From an uncultured Mycolicibacterium sp. (GTDB lineage: Bacteria > Actinomycetota > Actinomycetes > Mycobacteriales > Mycobacteriaceae), in the NCBI RefSeq assembly GCF_937941905.1, contig NZ_CALDGS010000095.1, forward strand, positions 1 to 45,640: a DNA stretch of 45,640 nucleotides, in the 5' to 3' direction. Position 1 is the first letter of the stretch. Each line of letters starts with the position of its first letter. The position numbers and the translations under genes were made by a program. Below, in pieces: positions 31,931 to 40,989 of this stretch. Below the pieces are notes generated by a model. The model did not search any database. It was not told where the DNA came from and saw nothing but the letters and a program-made list of their open reading frames with translations.

Positions 31931-33453
31931 CCGTCATCTCCTGGGTTGCTCGAGTTGCTGACGGAGTACCTGACACCGTCCGGTCCGACCACCTCACCGG
32001 CCGCGGGGTTGTAGATGGCCGACGTTCCCCCTGCCGGAGTGTAGATGCACGGATTGGGCTGCTGTCCACTGCAGGTCACGGTGCCGCGGCCGGGCGGGGT
32101 CAGCGGGTCGCTGACCGGCGCCATCGGCTGCGGCAGCTGGTCGGCCGGCAGCGGGTTGAGCCCGTTGTTGACCGACGGGGCGGGGATCACCCGGCCCGGA
32201 TCCACCGGCTGGTCGCAGCGCGCACCGGGGGCCGGACAGTTGAGGATCTGGTTCGGGTCGCCGTACCAGGGGTTGGTGCCCAGCGGCTGGTACGGCTCGT
32301 CGCTGCGGCACTCCTTCGGGGTGGCCGCCCGCTTGCCCGGCACGTCCACGCACGGATAGTTGCGCGCACCGCGCACCACGTTGTGCTGGTAGTCCTTCGG
32401 AATCTTGCAGTAGGTGCCCGACGGCAGCTCCTTGAGCGAGGTGTCTGCGGGCGACCGCCACTCCGAGGCCGGCAGGAAGCCGGTCAGGCACGGCGGCGGC
32501 TGGTTGATCGTCAGGCCGATGTGCAGCAGGCCCTCGCCCGGGTAGACGGCGGTGTTGGCCTGCGCGATCGCCGCGCCCTGCGGCAGCACGACCAGCGTCT
32601 GCTCGACACCCTTGTTGTACCGCTTGAGCAGGTCGTTGACGACGGCGAGGTTGGCCAGCGTCTTCGGCAGCGACTCGCGCACGTCGGAGAACACCGCGTT
32701 GAGCTGGTCGGCGGTGGGCGCGGCCTGCCGCAGCCCGCTGCGCAGCGCGGCGTCCTGTTCGGCGGCCTGCCCGGCCAGGATGTTCAGGTTGCGCGACCAG
32801 CGTTCGATGGCGTCACCGGACTCCACCTGGCTGTCCAGGATCGGCGCGGAGTTGGCGATGATGTCGTTGATCGGGTCCAGGTTGTCCCGGTAGCCCTGCG
32901 CGATCTCGGTGGTCGACTCCACCAGCCGCTGCAGCGCCGGCCCCAGCCCGCCGACCGCCTTCGACGTCTCGGTGAGCAGGGTGTCGATCTTCTCCTTCGG
33001 CAGCACCGCCAGCCCGCGGTTGGCGGCGTCCAGCGCCGGACCCACCTCGCTGGGCACCGAGCTCTTGGTGATGGTGTCACCGTCGCGGAAGTACTCGCCG
33101 ACACCGCCCTCGGACACCAGGTCCAGGTACTGCTCGCCGATCGCCGACACCGAGTGCACGTTGGCCGAGGCGTCGATCGGGATCTTGTACCGGTCGTCGA
33201 TGCTCAGCGTGGCCAGCGCACCGCGCTCGGTCGGCTCCACCGCGGTCACCTTGCCGATGGTGGTGCCGCGGTAGGTGACGTTGGCGGTGGCGTACAGCCC
33301 GCCCGAGCGGGGCAGCTCGGCGTGCAGCGTGTACTGGCCGATGCCCATCAGCGACGGCAGCCGCAGGTAGTACCAACCCAGCACGACCAGCGCGAGCACG
33401 GTCAGCACGGTGAAGATGACCAGCTGGATCTTGATGAATCGGGTCAGCATCAT
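31900..33453 (-). CDS. mce1F: Mce family protein Mce1F
   Basis: Substrate-binding subunit of the Mce1 lipid/fatty-acid transporter; 517 residues. N-terminal transmembrane helix (QLVIFTVLTVLALVVLGWYY, about 10-29), then the MCE domain (about 38-120): YTLHAELPRSGGLYATANVT, YRGTTIGKVTAVEPTERGAL and VSAIGEQYLDLVSEGG. A long helical region with DNLDPINDIIANSAPILDSQ follows, and the C-terminus is Pro/Asn-rich with ILNCPAPGARCDQP and GQQPNPCIYTPAGG. ATG at 33453 overlaps the mce1E stop by 4 bp. Six such subunits are expected to assemble into a tube through the periplasm. Confidence 0.95.
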   Translation of the reverse strand: MMLTRFIKIQLVIFTVLTVLALVVLGWYYLRLPSLMGIGQYTLHAELPRSGGLYATANVTYRGTTIGKVTAVEPTERGALATLSIDDRYKIPIDASANVHSVSAIGEQYLDLVSEGGVGEYFRDGDTITKSSVPSEVGPALDAANRGLAVLPKEKIDTLLTETSKAVGGLGPALQRLVESTTEIAQGYRDNLDPINDIIANSAPILDSQVESGDAIERWSRNLNILAGQAAEQDAALRSGLRQAAPTADQLNAVFSDVRESLPKTLANLAVVNDLLKRYNKGVEQTLVVLPQGAAIAQANTAVYPGEGLLHIGLTINQPPPCLTGFLPASEWRSPADTSLKELPSGTYCKIPKDYQHNVVRGARNYPCVDVPGKRAATPKECRSDEPYQPLGTNPWYGDPNQILNCPAPGARCDQPVDPGRVIPAPSVNNGLNPLPADQLPQPMAPVSDPLTPPGRGTVTCSGQQPNPCIYTPAGGTSAIYNPAAGEVVGPDGVRYSVSNSSNPGDDGWKEMLAPAS

Positions 33454-34631
33454 TCCGCCCTTTCCACCAGCGGTCCGCCCGGCGCGTCGTGCGGGTTCGG
33501 CGTGAACCGGATGTCCGGGATCATCGTCGCCGGGTCACGGCCCCAGGCCTGCTCGAGCGCCCGCAGCATGCCCGACACCCCGGTGCCGGTCAGGAAGCCG
33601 TTGTCCAGCGCCGACAGCGTCAGGTCCAGGATCAGCGACACGTTGATGTAGTCGCCGCGCACCGCCTTCGGCACGTTCTCGATGTTGAACGGCGCGGTGA
33701 GCATCAGCTTGAGCGCGCCGAGCAGGTACGGCGACGCGCGGCCCAGCTCGCGCAGCGGCCGGTGCAGGTTGCGCAGGTTCGTCGACAGCGGGTCGGACGC
33801 CTGCCCGAGGTAGGTGTGGGTGGCGTCGGAGACCCGGCCCAGCGCGAGCACCGCGTCGACGAACAGGTCCTGCGTCTCGTTGAAGTGCTCGATCAGCGGC
33901 GGGAACTCGGTGAGCACCCGGTCGATGGTCGCGTTGCGGTCGGCGACGATCGCCAGCAGCTCGTTGGTCCGGTCGATGGCGCGGGTGATGTCGTCGCGCT
34001 GCGCGTTGAGCTCGGCGGTGAACACCGCGAGCCGGTTGAGGAACTCGCGGATCTGGTCGGCCCGGCCGGACAGCAGGTTGGCCACCTCAGTCTGGATCGT
34101 CTCGAGGTTGGCGATGCCGCCGCCGGTGAGGATGGTCGACACCGCGGCCAGCACCCGCTCGGTGGTCGGGAACGCCGAGGACCGCTGCAGCGGGATGGTG
34201 TCACCGTCGCGCAGCGGCTCCGGCGACGGATCGGCCGGCACGTCGAGCTGCACGTGCTGCGACCCGAGCAGGCTGGTCTGGCCGATCTTGGCCTCCACGT
34301 TGGCCGGCAGCTCCAGCCCCGGCTCCAGGTCCAGGGTGAGCGTGGCGACCCAGTTCTTCAGCTCGATCCTGCGCACCGTGCCGACGAACACGTCGGCCAC
34401 CCGCACCCGGCTGTTCACGTTGAGCGCCAGGGTGTCGGGCATCTGCACGTAGATCGTCATGTGGTCACGACCCGTGCCCGGCCCGCCCGGCAGCGGCACG
34501 TTGGCGATGCCGCGCCAGGAACCGCACGAGGTCAGCACCAGTGCCGCCAGCCCGAGGGCCAGCGCGCGACGGCCGATCCGGCCCAGGCTGCGCATCGCGG
34601 TCCTTCCAGCGTTCCTTGCAGGCTTCATCAC
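33450..34631 (-). CDS. mce1E: Mce lipoprotein Mce1E (LprK)
   Basis: Lipoprotein subunit of the Mce1 transporter, 393 residues. The signal peptide ends in lipobox VLTSC (Cys36). The MCE domain follows: MTIYVQMPDTLALNVNSRVR, VADVFVGTVRRIELKNWVATL and IGQTSLLGSQHVQLDVPAD (about residues 58-130). The helical domain has GRADQIREFLNRLAVFTAEL and IVADRNATIDRVLTEFPPLI. Equivalent to lprK (Rv0173). The start at 34631 is GTG with GTGA overlap to the mce1D stop; an ATG one codon inward is possible. Confidence 0.95.
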   Translation of the reverse strand: MMKPARNAGRTAMRSLGRIGRRALALGLAALVLTSCGSWRGIANVPLPGGPGTGRDHMTIYVQMPDTLALNVNSRVRVADVFVGTVRRIELKNWVATLTLDLEPGLELPANVEAKIGQTSLLGSQHVQLDVPADPSPEPLRDGDTIPLQRSSAFPTTERVLAAVSTILTGGGIANLETIQTEVANLLSGRADQIREFLNRLAVFTAELNAQRDDITRAIDRTNELLAIVADRNATIDRVLTEFPPLIEHFNETQDLFVDAVLALGRVSDATHTYLGQASDPLSTNLRNLHRPLRELGRASPYLLGALKLMLTAPFNIENVPKAVRGDYINVSLILDLTLSALDNGFLTGTGVSGMLRALEQAWGRDPATMIPDIRFTPNPHDAPGGPLVERAE

Positions 34632-36265
34632 GGCGCTCCAGCTTCGGCGGGCAGCGGCGGACCGGCCGGCGCCGCGGCGGGCGCGGGCGCCGGGGCGGCG
34701 TTGCCGGCCAGCGCCCCCAGCGGGTCACCCGGAATGACACCGGGAGCCGGCGCGGGCGGCGGGCCCGGCTGCGGATACCACGGCGGCGGCAGCGGGTTGC
34801 GCTCGTCGAATGCGTTCGGCGGCCCGGGCAGGTTGCCGTCGCGGGTGGTGCCGAACGCCGGCGGGGCCGGCGGGTTGACCGGGTCGGGCCCGCCCAGCAG
34901 CGCGGCCAGCGAGTCCGGGGTGAGCATCTGCGCGGTCGCCGGCTGCACCTGCACCCCCTGCATGCCGGGGGCGACGATCCAGCCCGGCTCGTGGTTGCCG
35001 TGGCTGAACAGGGTGTCGCGGGCGAAGATGCCCGGCACCGTGGTGTCCTTGTAGCCCGGCGGCGGCCGCAGCCGCTCCTCCGAGTAGGAGATCAGCTTGG
35101 GCAGCGTCATCGCGGTGCTGACCTGGTTGATGCCGAACGGCGGGAAGTTGAACTTCATCGCGTCCAGCACCGGCCCGAGGTACTCGGCGCACAACTCCGC
35201 CGACTCCTGGTAGCCCAGCCGGCTGCCGGCCTGGATGGCCGAGCAGATGAACTGCATCGGGTTGGCGAAGTTGATGATCGACGGCACGCTGACGATGCCG
35301 CCGTTGACCGGCGAGGTGATGTTGGTGACGTTGGCCACCATGTTCGGGAACACGTGCAGGCCGGTCTCCAGGCCGTCGAAGGCGTCCGGCTGCAGGATCG
35401 CGTCGGTCACCTCGGCGAGGTTGTCGATGTCGTGCACCAGCACGTCGCCGTTCTCGTCGAGGAACTTGCGGGTGGTGGCCAGCACCGCCTCGATGTCGCG
35501 CAGCGCGTCGGCCAGTTCCCGGTCGGTGTTGGTGAACGCGTTGGTGAACTGGGCCAGGTTGTTGTTCAGCGCGACGAACTGCCGGTCGTTCTCGTGCAGC
35601 GCGTTGACGAACAGCGCCAGGCTGCGGACCACCCCGAAGAAGTCCTCGCGGCCCTCGTTGAGCGCGGTCAGCGCCTCGGAGAGGTTGTTGAGGGTGCGGT
35701 TGATCTGGTCACCCTTGCCGGCCAGCCCGTCGGCGTAGGACTCGATGATGTCGCCGAACGGCCCCTTGGGCTGCTCCGGGGTGGGCCCCAGGTCGGTCAG
35801 GATGCGGTCGATCGAGTCGCGCAGCTCGTCGTACTCGACCGGCACCGCGGTCTGGTCCACGTCGAGCACCGCGCCGTCCGGGAGCACCTCCCCGCCGGTG
35901 TAGGGCGGGTCGAGCTGGATGACGCGGGACGCCACCAGGCTCGGGTTGAGGATGGTGGCGGTGACGTCCTTGGGCACCTTGTACCGGCTGTTGTAGTGGA
36001 AGGTGACCTTCATCTTGTCGCCGGCCGGCTCGATCTTGTCGATCTTGCCCACCTGCACGCCCATGATCTGCACCTTGTCGCCGGGGTACAGCGCCAGCGT
36101 CTCGGTGAAGTAGGCGACGACGGTGTTGGTGGTCAGCCGCTTGTAGACGTTCCAGCCCACCGCGACCGCCACCAGGCCCAGCACCACCACCAGCGCACCG
36201 ACGATCACGGTGGCCCGCGACAGCGGCGGCAGCTTCAGGCTGCGAATGTTGAAGATGGTCGACAT
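34628..36265 (-). CDS. mce1D: Mce family protein Mce1D
   Basis: Mce1 transporter subunit, 545 residues. Transmembrane helix ATVIVGALVVVLGLVAVAVG (about 18-37). The MCE domain (about 48-130) has VVAYFTETLALYPGDKVQIM, GVQVGKIDKIEPAGDKMKV and LNPSLVASRVIQLDPPYTGG. Helical region with coiled-coil character to about 330, then a long C-terminus rich in Pro and Ala (PPAPAPGVIPGDPLGALAGN). It starts one base before the mce1C stop is complete (36263-36265 against 36265-36267), so the genes overlap by 1 bp. Confidence 0.95.
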   Translation of the reverse strand: MSTIFNIRSLKLPPLSRATVIVGALVVVLGLVAVAVGWNVYKRLTTNTVVAYFTETLALYPGDKVQIMGVQVGKIDKIEPAGDKMKVTFHYNSRYKVPKDVTATILNPSLVASRVIQLDPPYTGGEVLPDGAVLDVDQTAVPVEYDELRDSIDRILTDLGPTPEQPKGPFGDIIESYADGLAGKGDQINRTLNNLSEALTALNEGREDFFGVVRSLALFVNALHENDRQFVALNNNLAQFTNAFTNTDRELADALRDIEAVLATTRKFLDENGDVLVHDIDNLAEVTDAILQPDAFDGLETGLHVFPNMVANVTNITSPVNGGIVSVPSIINFANPMQFICSAIQAGSRLGYQESAELCAEYLGPVLDAMKFNFPPFGINQVSTAMTLPKLISYSEERLRPPPGYKDTTVPGIFARDTLFSHGNHEPGWIVAPGMQGVQVQPATAQMLTPDSLAALLGGPDPVNPPAPPAFGTTRDGNLPGPPNAFDERNPLPPPWYPQPGPPPAPAPGVIPGDPLGALAGNAAPAPAPAAAPAGPPLPAEAGAP

Positions 36266-37845
36266 CAGAACGCCGTCCCCTCTTGCGAACCGGGCGGAAG
36301 GAAGGGCGGATTACCGGGCAGCGGCGGTTTGTCCACCGGGGGCAGCTGCATGCCCGGGCCGGGCGGCGGCGGGCCGGCGTCCGGCGGCACCGGCGGCGCG
36401 ATGGCCGGGGTGAACTCGCCGGGGGCGGGCTGCTCGCCGACGGTGCGGGCGCCCGGCGGGGCGGGCGGCAGCGGCACCGGGGCGCCGGGCACGCCCGGCG
36501 ACGGCTGACCGGGCACCGCCGCGGCGGGCACGCCCGGGGCCTGATGCACGGCGTCCGGGTTGTGCGGGGCGCCGACGACGTTCGGCGGCGCGTAGTTCGG
36601 GCCGTACGGGTTGTCGCCGAACGGGCCGACGCTGCGGCCGGCGCACGGCAGCGGGTTGTCGGGGGTGGGCAGCGAACCGGCCGCCGGGGTGTAGGAGCAC
36701 GGCGAGCCGGGCGGCACCGCCGGACCGGGATGCTCCGGGGTGCCCTCGAGCGGGGTGGGCGCGGCCGGCGGGGCGCCGTTGCCGTGCCGCACACCGTTCG
36801 GGTCGGGGAACTGGAACTCCGGCAGGCCGGTGCTGCGCCAGAACTCCTCCGGGTCGAGTCCGCGCTCCTTGAACGCGGCGTCGACGAACGGCTGCAGGAT
36901 CTGGTAGGGCACCAGGTTGACCAGCATCACCTTGAAGAACGGGCCCGAGGCGATGCCCTCGGCCACCGACGCGGTGAACTTGCTCAGCACGATGAGCGTG
37001 TCGATCAGGTCGTACTTGCGCTCGACGAGGATGTCGCTGATCTCGCCGAGCTGCACGAGCACCTTGTTCAGGTTCGGGTTCTCGTCGATCACCCCGCGCA
37101 CCTGCTCGGAGACCGCCGACACCCGCTCCAGCAGGTAGCTGATGGCCTGGTTGCGCTGGTTCAGCGCGGCCAGCAGGGTCTGGGCGTTGACCAGCAGCTG
37201 GTTGATCTGACCGCTGCGGTTGCCGAGCACCTCGGCGATCTTGTTGGCGTTGGCCAGCAGCTGCTTGATCTCCTGGTCGCGCTTGCCGATCGTCTCGGAG
37301 AACTCCGCCACCCCGTCCAGCGCGGCGCTCAGGTGCGGGTAGGTCTGGTCGATGGTCTCCGACAGCACGTTCAGCGACTCCCGCACGGTGCGGGTGTCCC
37401 AGCCCGAGGCGGCCTCGGTGACGTCGAAGAACGCGTCGTAGATCTGGTACGGCGTGGTGGTCTGCCCGATCGGCAGCACCCCGTCGGCCTGCAGCGGCTG
37501 GCTGCCGCGCGGCTCGATCTCGATGTTCTTGCGGCCCAGGATGGTGTCGGTGCGGATGGCCGCCCGGCTCTCGGTGCCGATCTGGGTTCCGTTCAGGGTG
37601 AACCCGACCTTGACCTTGTCGCCGTCGATCTCGGTCGAGCGGACCTGCCCGACGTTGACGCCGGCGATGCGCACCTTGTCCCCGGGGCGGATGCCGCCGG
37701 TGTCGCGGAAGTGCGCGTAGTAGGTGGGCTGGGCGAACAGCATGGGCACGCTGGCGAAGCTCTGCCCCACGCCGACGACGAGCACCAGGATGATGATGCC
37801 CATCAGCCCGTTGCGGACCTTGCTGCCTCCCTCCAACGGTCTCAT
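36265..37845 (-). CDS. mce1C: Mce family protein Mce1C
   Basis: Mce1 transporter subunit, 526 residues (515 in M. tuberculosis). Transmembrane helix GLMGIIILVLVVGVGQSFAS (about 13-32). The MCE domain (about 38-120) has YYAHFRDTGGIRPGDKVRIA, GVNVGQVRSTEIDGDKVKVG and RTDTILGRKNIEIEPRGSQP. The helical domain contains IGKRDQEIKQLLANANKIAE and LLVNAQTLLAALNQRNQAIS. The last 170 residues are Pro/Gly/Ala-rich (PGVPAAAVPGQPSPGVPGAP). ATG at 37845 overlaps the mce1B stop by 4 bp; an earlier in-frame ATG at 37857 lies inside mce1B and is unlikely. Confidence 0.95.
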   Translation of the reverse strand: MRPLEGGSKVRNGLMGIIILVLVVGVGQSFASVPMLFAQPTYYAHFRDTGGIRPGDKVRIAGVNVGQVRSTEIDGDKVKVGFTLNGTQIGTESRAAIRTDTILGRKNIEIEPRGSQPLQADGVLPIGQTTTPYQIYDAFFDVTEAASGWDTRTVRESLNVLSETIDQTYPHLSAALDGVAEFSETIGKRDQEIKQLLANANKIAEVLGNRSGQINQLLVNAQTLLAALNQRNQAISYLLERVSAVSEQVRGVIDENPNLNKVLVQLGEISDILVERKYDLIDTLIVLSKFTASVAEGIASGPFFKVMLVNLVPYQILQPFVDAAFKERGLDPEEFWRSTGLPEFQFPDPNGVRHGNGAPPAAPTPLEGTPEHPGPAVPPGSPCSYTPAAGSLPTPDNPLPCAGRSVGPFGDNPYGPNYAPPNVVGAPHNPDAVHQAPGVPAAAVPGQPSPGVPGAPVPLPPAPPGARTVGEQPAPGEFTPAIAPPVPPDAGPPPPGPGMQLPPVDKPPLPGNPPFLPPGSQEGTAF

Positions 37846-38873
37846 TGCGGCGTGCACCTACCTGTCGGCTGCGAGGTGATACGGACAGTGCGGACCGGGC
37901 CGCCCGGCTGCGCCCCGTTGAGCTTCAACGAGATGTCGCAGACGTAGAAGTTGTAGAAGTCGCCGTAGATCCCGCCGGCCCGGCCGATGATCTTCAGCGC
38001 GGTGGGCAGCCGGACCAGCAGGTCGTTGAGCTGGTCGCGCTGCTCGACCAGCGGCTGCTCGATGGTCTCGAGGTGGCCGATGGTGTTCTTCAGCTGCGGC
38101 CGGTTCTCGGCGAGCAGGTCGGCCAGCGTGCCGGCGGCGTCGGAGATGTCGGCGGTCGCCTCGGCGATCGGGTCGGCGCGGTTCTTCAGGCCGGTGATCA
38201 GCGCCTCGAAGTTCTGCACCGTCTGGTCGAACTCCTTCTGGTGGCGCACCGTGGTGTCCAGCACCGTGTTGAGGTTGCGGATCACCTCGCCGATGGCCTG
38301 GTCCCGCTCGGCCAGGGTGGCGGTCAGGGCCGCGGTCTGGTCGAGGATGTCGTTGATGGTGCCGCCCTGGCCCTGGAACACCGTGATGATCGACTCGGCG
38401 ATGGTGTTGACCTTCTCCGGGTCGAGCGCGCGGAACACCGGCCGGAAGCCGCCGATGAGCGCGTCGAGGTCGAGTGCGGGTTCGGTGCGGTCGATCGGGA
38501 TGGTGCCGCCCGGGGGCAGCGGGCGGTCCGAGTCGCCGCGCTTGAGCTCCAGGTAGCGGTCCCCGATCAGGTTCAGGTAGCGGATCGAGGCGGTGGTGCC
38601 CTCGAACAGCGGCAGCTCGCGGTCGACCCGGAAGTCGACGCGGACCTGCTGCCCACCGTCGATGAGCTCGACCTTGGCGACCTTGCCGACCTCCACGCCG
38701 GAGGCGCGGACGAACTGGCCCGGGCGCAGGCCGCTGGCGCTGGAGAAGATCGCCGAGTACCCGGTGGTGCGGTCGAAGCGCACCTGCCCGAACACCACCA
38801 CGATGATGGCGGTGAACATCAGCAGCACCAGCGAGAAGGCGCCGAGCTTGATCGCAGTCCCGGTGATTTTCAT
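37842..38873 (-). CDS. mce1B: Mce family protein Mce1B
   Basis: Mce1 transporter subunit, 343 residues (346 in M. tuberculosis). Starts MKITGTAIKLGAFSLVLLMF with the transmembrane helix within residues 7-30. MCE domain (about 38-120): YSAIFSSASGLRPGQFVRAS, GVEVGKVAKVELIDGGQQV and TASIRYLNLIGDRYLELKRG. The helical tail has a heptad-like segment TLAERDQAIGEVIRNLNTVL and ends with a Cys pair (CDISLKLNGAQPGG and TGRCTPQ). ATG at 38873 overlaps the mce1A stop by 4 bp. No Pro-rich tail, as usual for MceB. Confidence 0.95.
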   Translation of the reverse strand: MKITGTAIKLGAFSLVLLMFTAIIVVVFGQVRFDRTTGYSAIFSSASGLRPGQFVRASGVEVGKVAKVELIDGGQQVRVDFRVDRELPLFEGTTASIRYLNLIGDRYLELKRGDSDRPLPPGGTIPIDRTEPALDLDALIGGFRPVFRALDPEKVNTIAESIITVFQGQGGTINDILDQTAALTATLAERDQAIGEVIRNLNTVLDTTVRHQKEFDQTVQNFEALITGLKNRADPIAEATADISDAAGTLADLLAENRPQLKNTIGHLETIEQPLVEQRDQLNDLLVRLPTALKIIGRAGGIYGDFYNFYVCDISLKLNGAQPGGPVRTVRITSQPTGRCTPQ

Positions 38874-40096
38874 GGGTTGATCGTGTACTCCCCGATCTGG
38901 CGGCCCCAGACGTATTCGGTCGCGAGCGGTTGCCCGAGCTCGATGTGGTTGTACGGCGCGATGGACGCCCCGGTGTCCATCACCAGATACGGCGCCGGCC
39001 ACAGATCACGGGTGATCGGCTGCCAGCAGCCCGGCCGGCCCTCCGGGCCGCCGCGGGCGTTGGTCCGCGGCAGGTTGTCCGGATAGATGTACGGGTTGGC
39101 CGCGCCGAGCAGCTGGGCGTGCGCCCGCAGCGAGTATCCGTTGCCGCCGAGCGATGCGGCGATCTTCGGCGCGACGTCGTGCCAGTTGCGCACCGTGCAG
39201 AACAGCGCCGGGCTGTGCCGGTCGAGCAGCTCGGTGGTGACGACGAGGTCCTCGGCGCCGCGCACCAGGTACGGCCCGCTCCGCTCGAAGATCTCGCCGG
39301 CGTTGTTGCCGAACCCGGCCGCCGCCATCAGCGCCTGGTCCAGGTTGCGGCGCTCGGCGTTGAGGGTGCCGGCGGTGGTCACCGCGTCGCCGAGCGCGTC
39401 GAACAGGTCCGGCGCGGCGGCGCTGTACACCTCGGCCACGTCGGCCAGCCGCTGGATGTCGTAGCGGATCTGCGGCATCCGCGGGTTCAGGTCGGCCAGG
39501 ATCGCGTTGCCGTCGACGATCGCCTCGCCGAACCGGTCGCCGAGGCCCTGCAGCGCCTGTGCGGTGGCGGCCAGCGTCTGGTTCAGCTTGACCGGGTCGA
39601 CCTGCTCGGCGATCTCGACCACGGTCTCGAACAGCGAGTTGAACTCGGTGGTGACCGCGTCGGCGTACAGCACCGAGCCGGGGCCCGCGGTCTCCGGCGC
39701 CGGCTTCGCCGGCGACGACAGCGACACGTACTTGTTGCCGAACACCGTGGTGGCCTTGATCTCGGCGGCCACGTTGAGCGGGATGCGGTCCAGGTAGCGC
39801 GGATCGACGTCGAGGGTGATCCGCGCGCGCGGCTCGCCGTCGACGGTGACCGCCTCGATGGCCGAGACCCGGCCGATCTCGACCCCGTTGAGCGTCACCT
39901 TCGAGCCCGGGTCCATGACCAGACCGGCCCGGGGCGCCACCAGGTAGAGCTGCGCGCGCGGGCTGAACTCGCCGCGGAACTGCGCCCACACCAGCGCCAC
40001 CGCCACGGCGGCGACAAGCACGAGGATCAGCCCCGCCAGCCGGTACGGCGGGGTCCTGGGCTTGTTCAGCGGCGTCGGGTTCGGCTGCGTGGTCAT
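38870..40096 (-). CDS. mce1A: Mce family protein Mce1A
   Basis: First MCE subunit, 408 residues (454 in M. tuberculosis, so the C-terminus is shorter here). Transmembrane helix RLAGLILVLVAAVAVALVWA (about 19-38). MCE domain (about 48-130): LYLVAPRAGLVMDPGSKVTL, NGVEIGRVSAIEAVTVDGEP and IKATTVFGNKYVSLSSPAKP. The helical domain follows with VDPVKLNQTLAATAQALQGL, and the C-terminal part has CTVRNWHDVAPKIAASLGG and GCWQPITRDLWPAPYL. ATG at 40096, 4 bp after the yrbE1B stop. Mce1A is the protein historically linked to host-cell entry in M. tuberculosis. Confidence 0.95.
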   Translation of the reverse strand: MTTQPNPTPLNKPRTPPYRLAGLILVLVAAVAVALVWAQFRGEFSPRAQLYLVAPRAGLVMDPGSKVTLNGVEIGRVSAIEAVTVDGEPRARITLDVDPRYLDRIPLNVAAEIKATTVFGNKYVSLSSPAKPAPETAGPGSVLYADAVTTEFNSLFETVVEIAEQVDPVKLNQTLAATAQALQGLGDRFGEAIVDGNAILADLNPRMPQIRYDIQRLADVAEVYSAAAPDLFDALGDAVTTAGTLNAERRNLDQALMAAAGFGNNAGEIFERSGPYLVRGAEDLVVTTELLDRHSPALFCTVRNWHDVAPKIAASLGGNGYSLRAHAQLLGAANPYIYPDNLPRTNARGGPEGRPGCWQPITRDLWPAPYLVMDTGASIAPYNHIELGQPLATEYVWGRQIGEYTINP

Positions 40097-40100
40097 GGCG

Positions 40101-40988
40101 CTACACCGTGAGGTTGAAGTTCGGGTCGGTGCCGTACAGCGCCAGCGACGCCAACAGCACCACCAGCACGATCGCGATGAGCGAGGCCCGCATCGACCGC
40201 CCCACGGCCTCGCCCACGCCGACCGGGCCGCCGCTGGCGAAGTAACCGTAGTAGCAGTGATTGAGCATCACGATGACGGAGATGATGATCGCCTGCACGA
40301 ACGACCACATCACGTCGTCCGGGCGCAGGAACGTCCGGAAGTAGTGCTCGTAGGTACCCACCGACTGGCCGTAGAAGAACGTGGTGGTGACCTGCGCGGA
40401 CAGGAAGCTCATGATGATCGCCATCGCGTAGAGCGGGATGATCACCACGAAGCCGGCCAGGATGCGGGTGCTGACCAGGTAGGAGATGGACTTGATGCCC
40501 ATCACCTCCAGCGCGTCGATCTCCTCGGCGATGCGCATCGCGCCCAGCTCGGCGGTGGCACCGGCCCCGACGGTGGCGGCCAGGGCCTGGCCGCTGACCA
40601 CCGGGGCGGCGATGCGCACGTTGACCATGGCGGCCAGGAAGCCGGTGAACGCCTCCACACCGATGTTGCCCAGCGAGGAGAAACCCTGGATGGCGATCAG
40701 CGAGCCGCCGGACAGGGTGACGAAGCCGACGATCGCGACGGTGCCGCCGATCACGGCCATCGCGCCGGTGCCCATGCCGATCTCGGCGATCAGCCGCAGC
40801 GTCTCGCGGCGGTAGTGGCGCAGCGCGTGCCCGATCGCCCCGATCGCGTTGACGACGAACCAGGCGACGTGGCCGGCGCTGGCCAGCCCGCGCCCGGGAG
40901 CACCGAGCCAGCGCTCGCCGGTGGCGTAGGCGCGCGGGAAGCGCTGCCGGAGAACGGTCGTGGTACCAGCGGTTGGGGTGGAGGTCAT
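40101..40988 (-). CDS. yrbE1B: MlaE-family permease YrbE1B
   Basis: Inner-membrane permease subunit of the Mce1 ABC-type importer, 295 residues, five to six transmembrane helices. The MlaE signature is intact: GSGATAELGAMR-like GAGATAELGAMRIAEEIDAL (about residues 150-169), followed by EVMGIKSISYLVSTRILAGF, and at the C-terminus FFYGQSVGTYEHYFRTFLRP and GGPVGVGEAVGRSMRASLI. It pairs with YrbE1A and the MceG (MkL) ATPase, which is encoded elsewhere in mycobacteria. ATG at 40988 is preferred to an upstream codon at 41015 that lies in yrbE1A. Confidence 0.95.
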   Translation of the reverse strand: MTSTPTAGTTTVLRQRFPRAYATGERWLGAPGRGLASAGHVAWFVVNAIGAIGHALRHYRRETLRLIAEIGMGTGAMAVIGGTVAIVGFVTLSGGSLIAIQGFSSLGNIGVEAFTGFLAAMVNVRIAAPVVSGQALAATVGAGATAELGAMRIAEEIDALEVMGIKSISYLVSTRILAGFVVIIPLYAMAIIMSFLSAQVTTTFFYGQSVGTYEHYFRTFLRPDDVMWSFVQAIIISVIVMLNHCYYGYFASGGPVGVGEAVGRSMRASLIAIVLVVLLASLALYGTDPNFNLTV

Positions 40989-40989
40989 G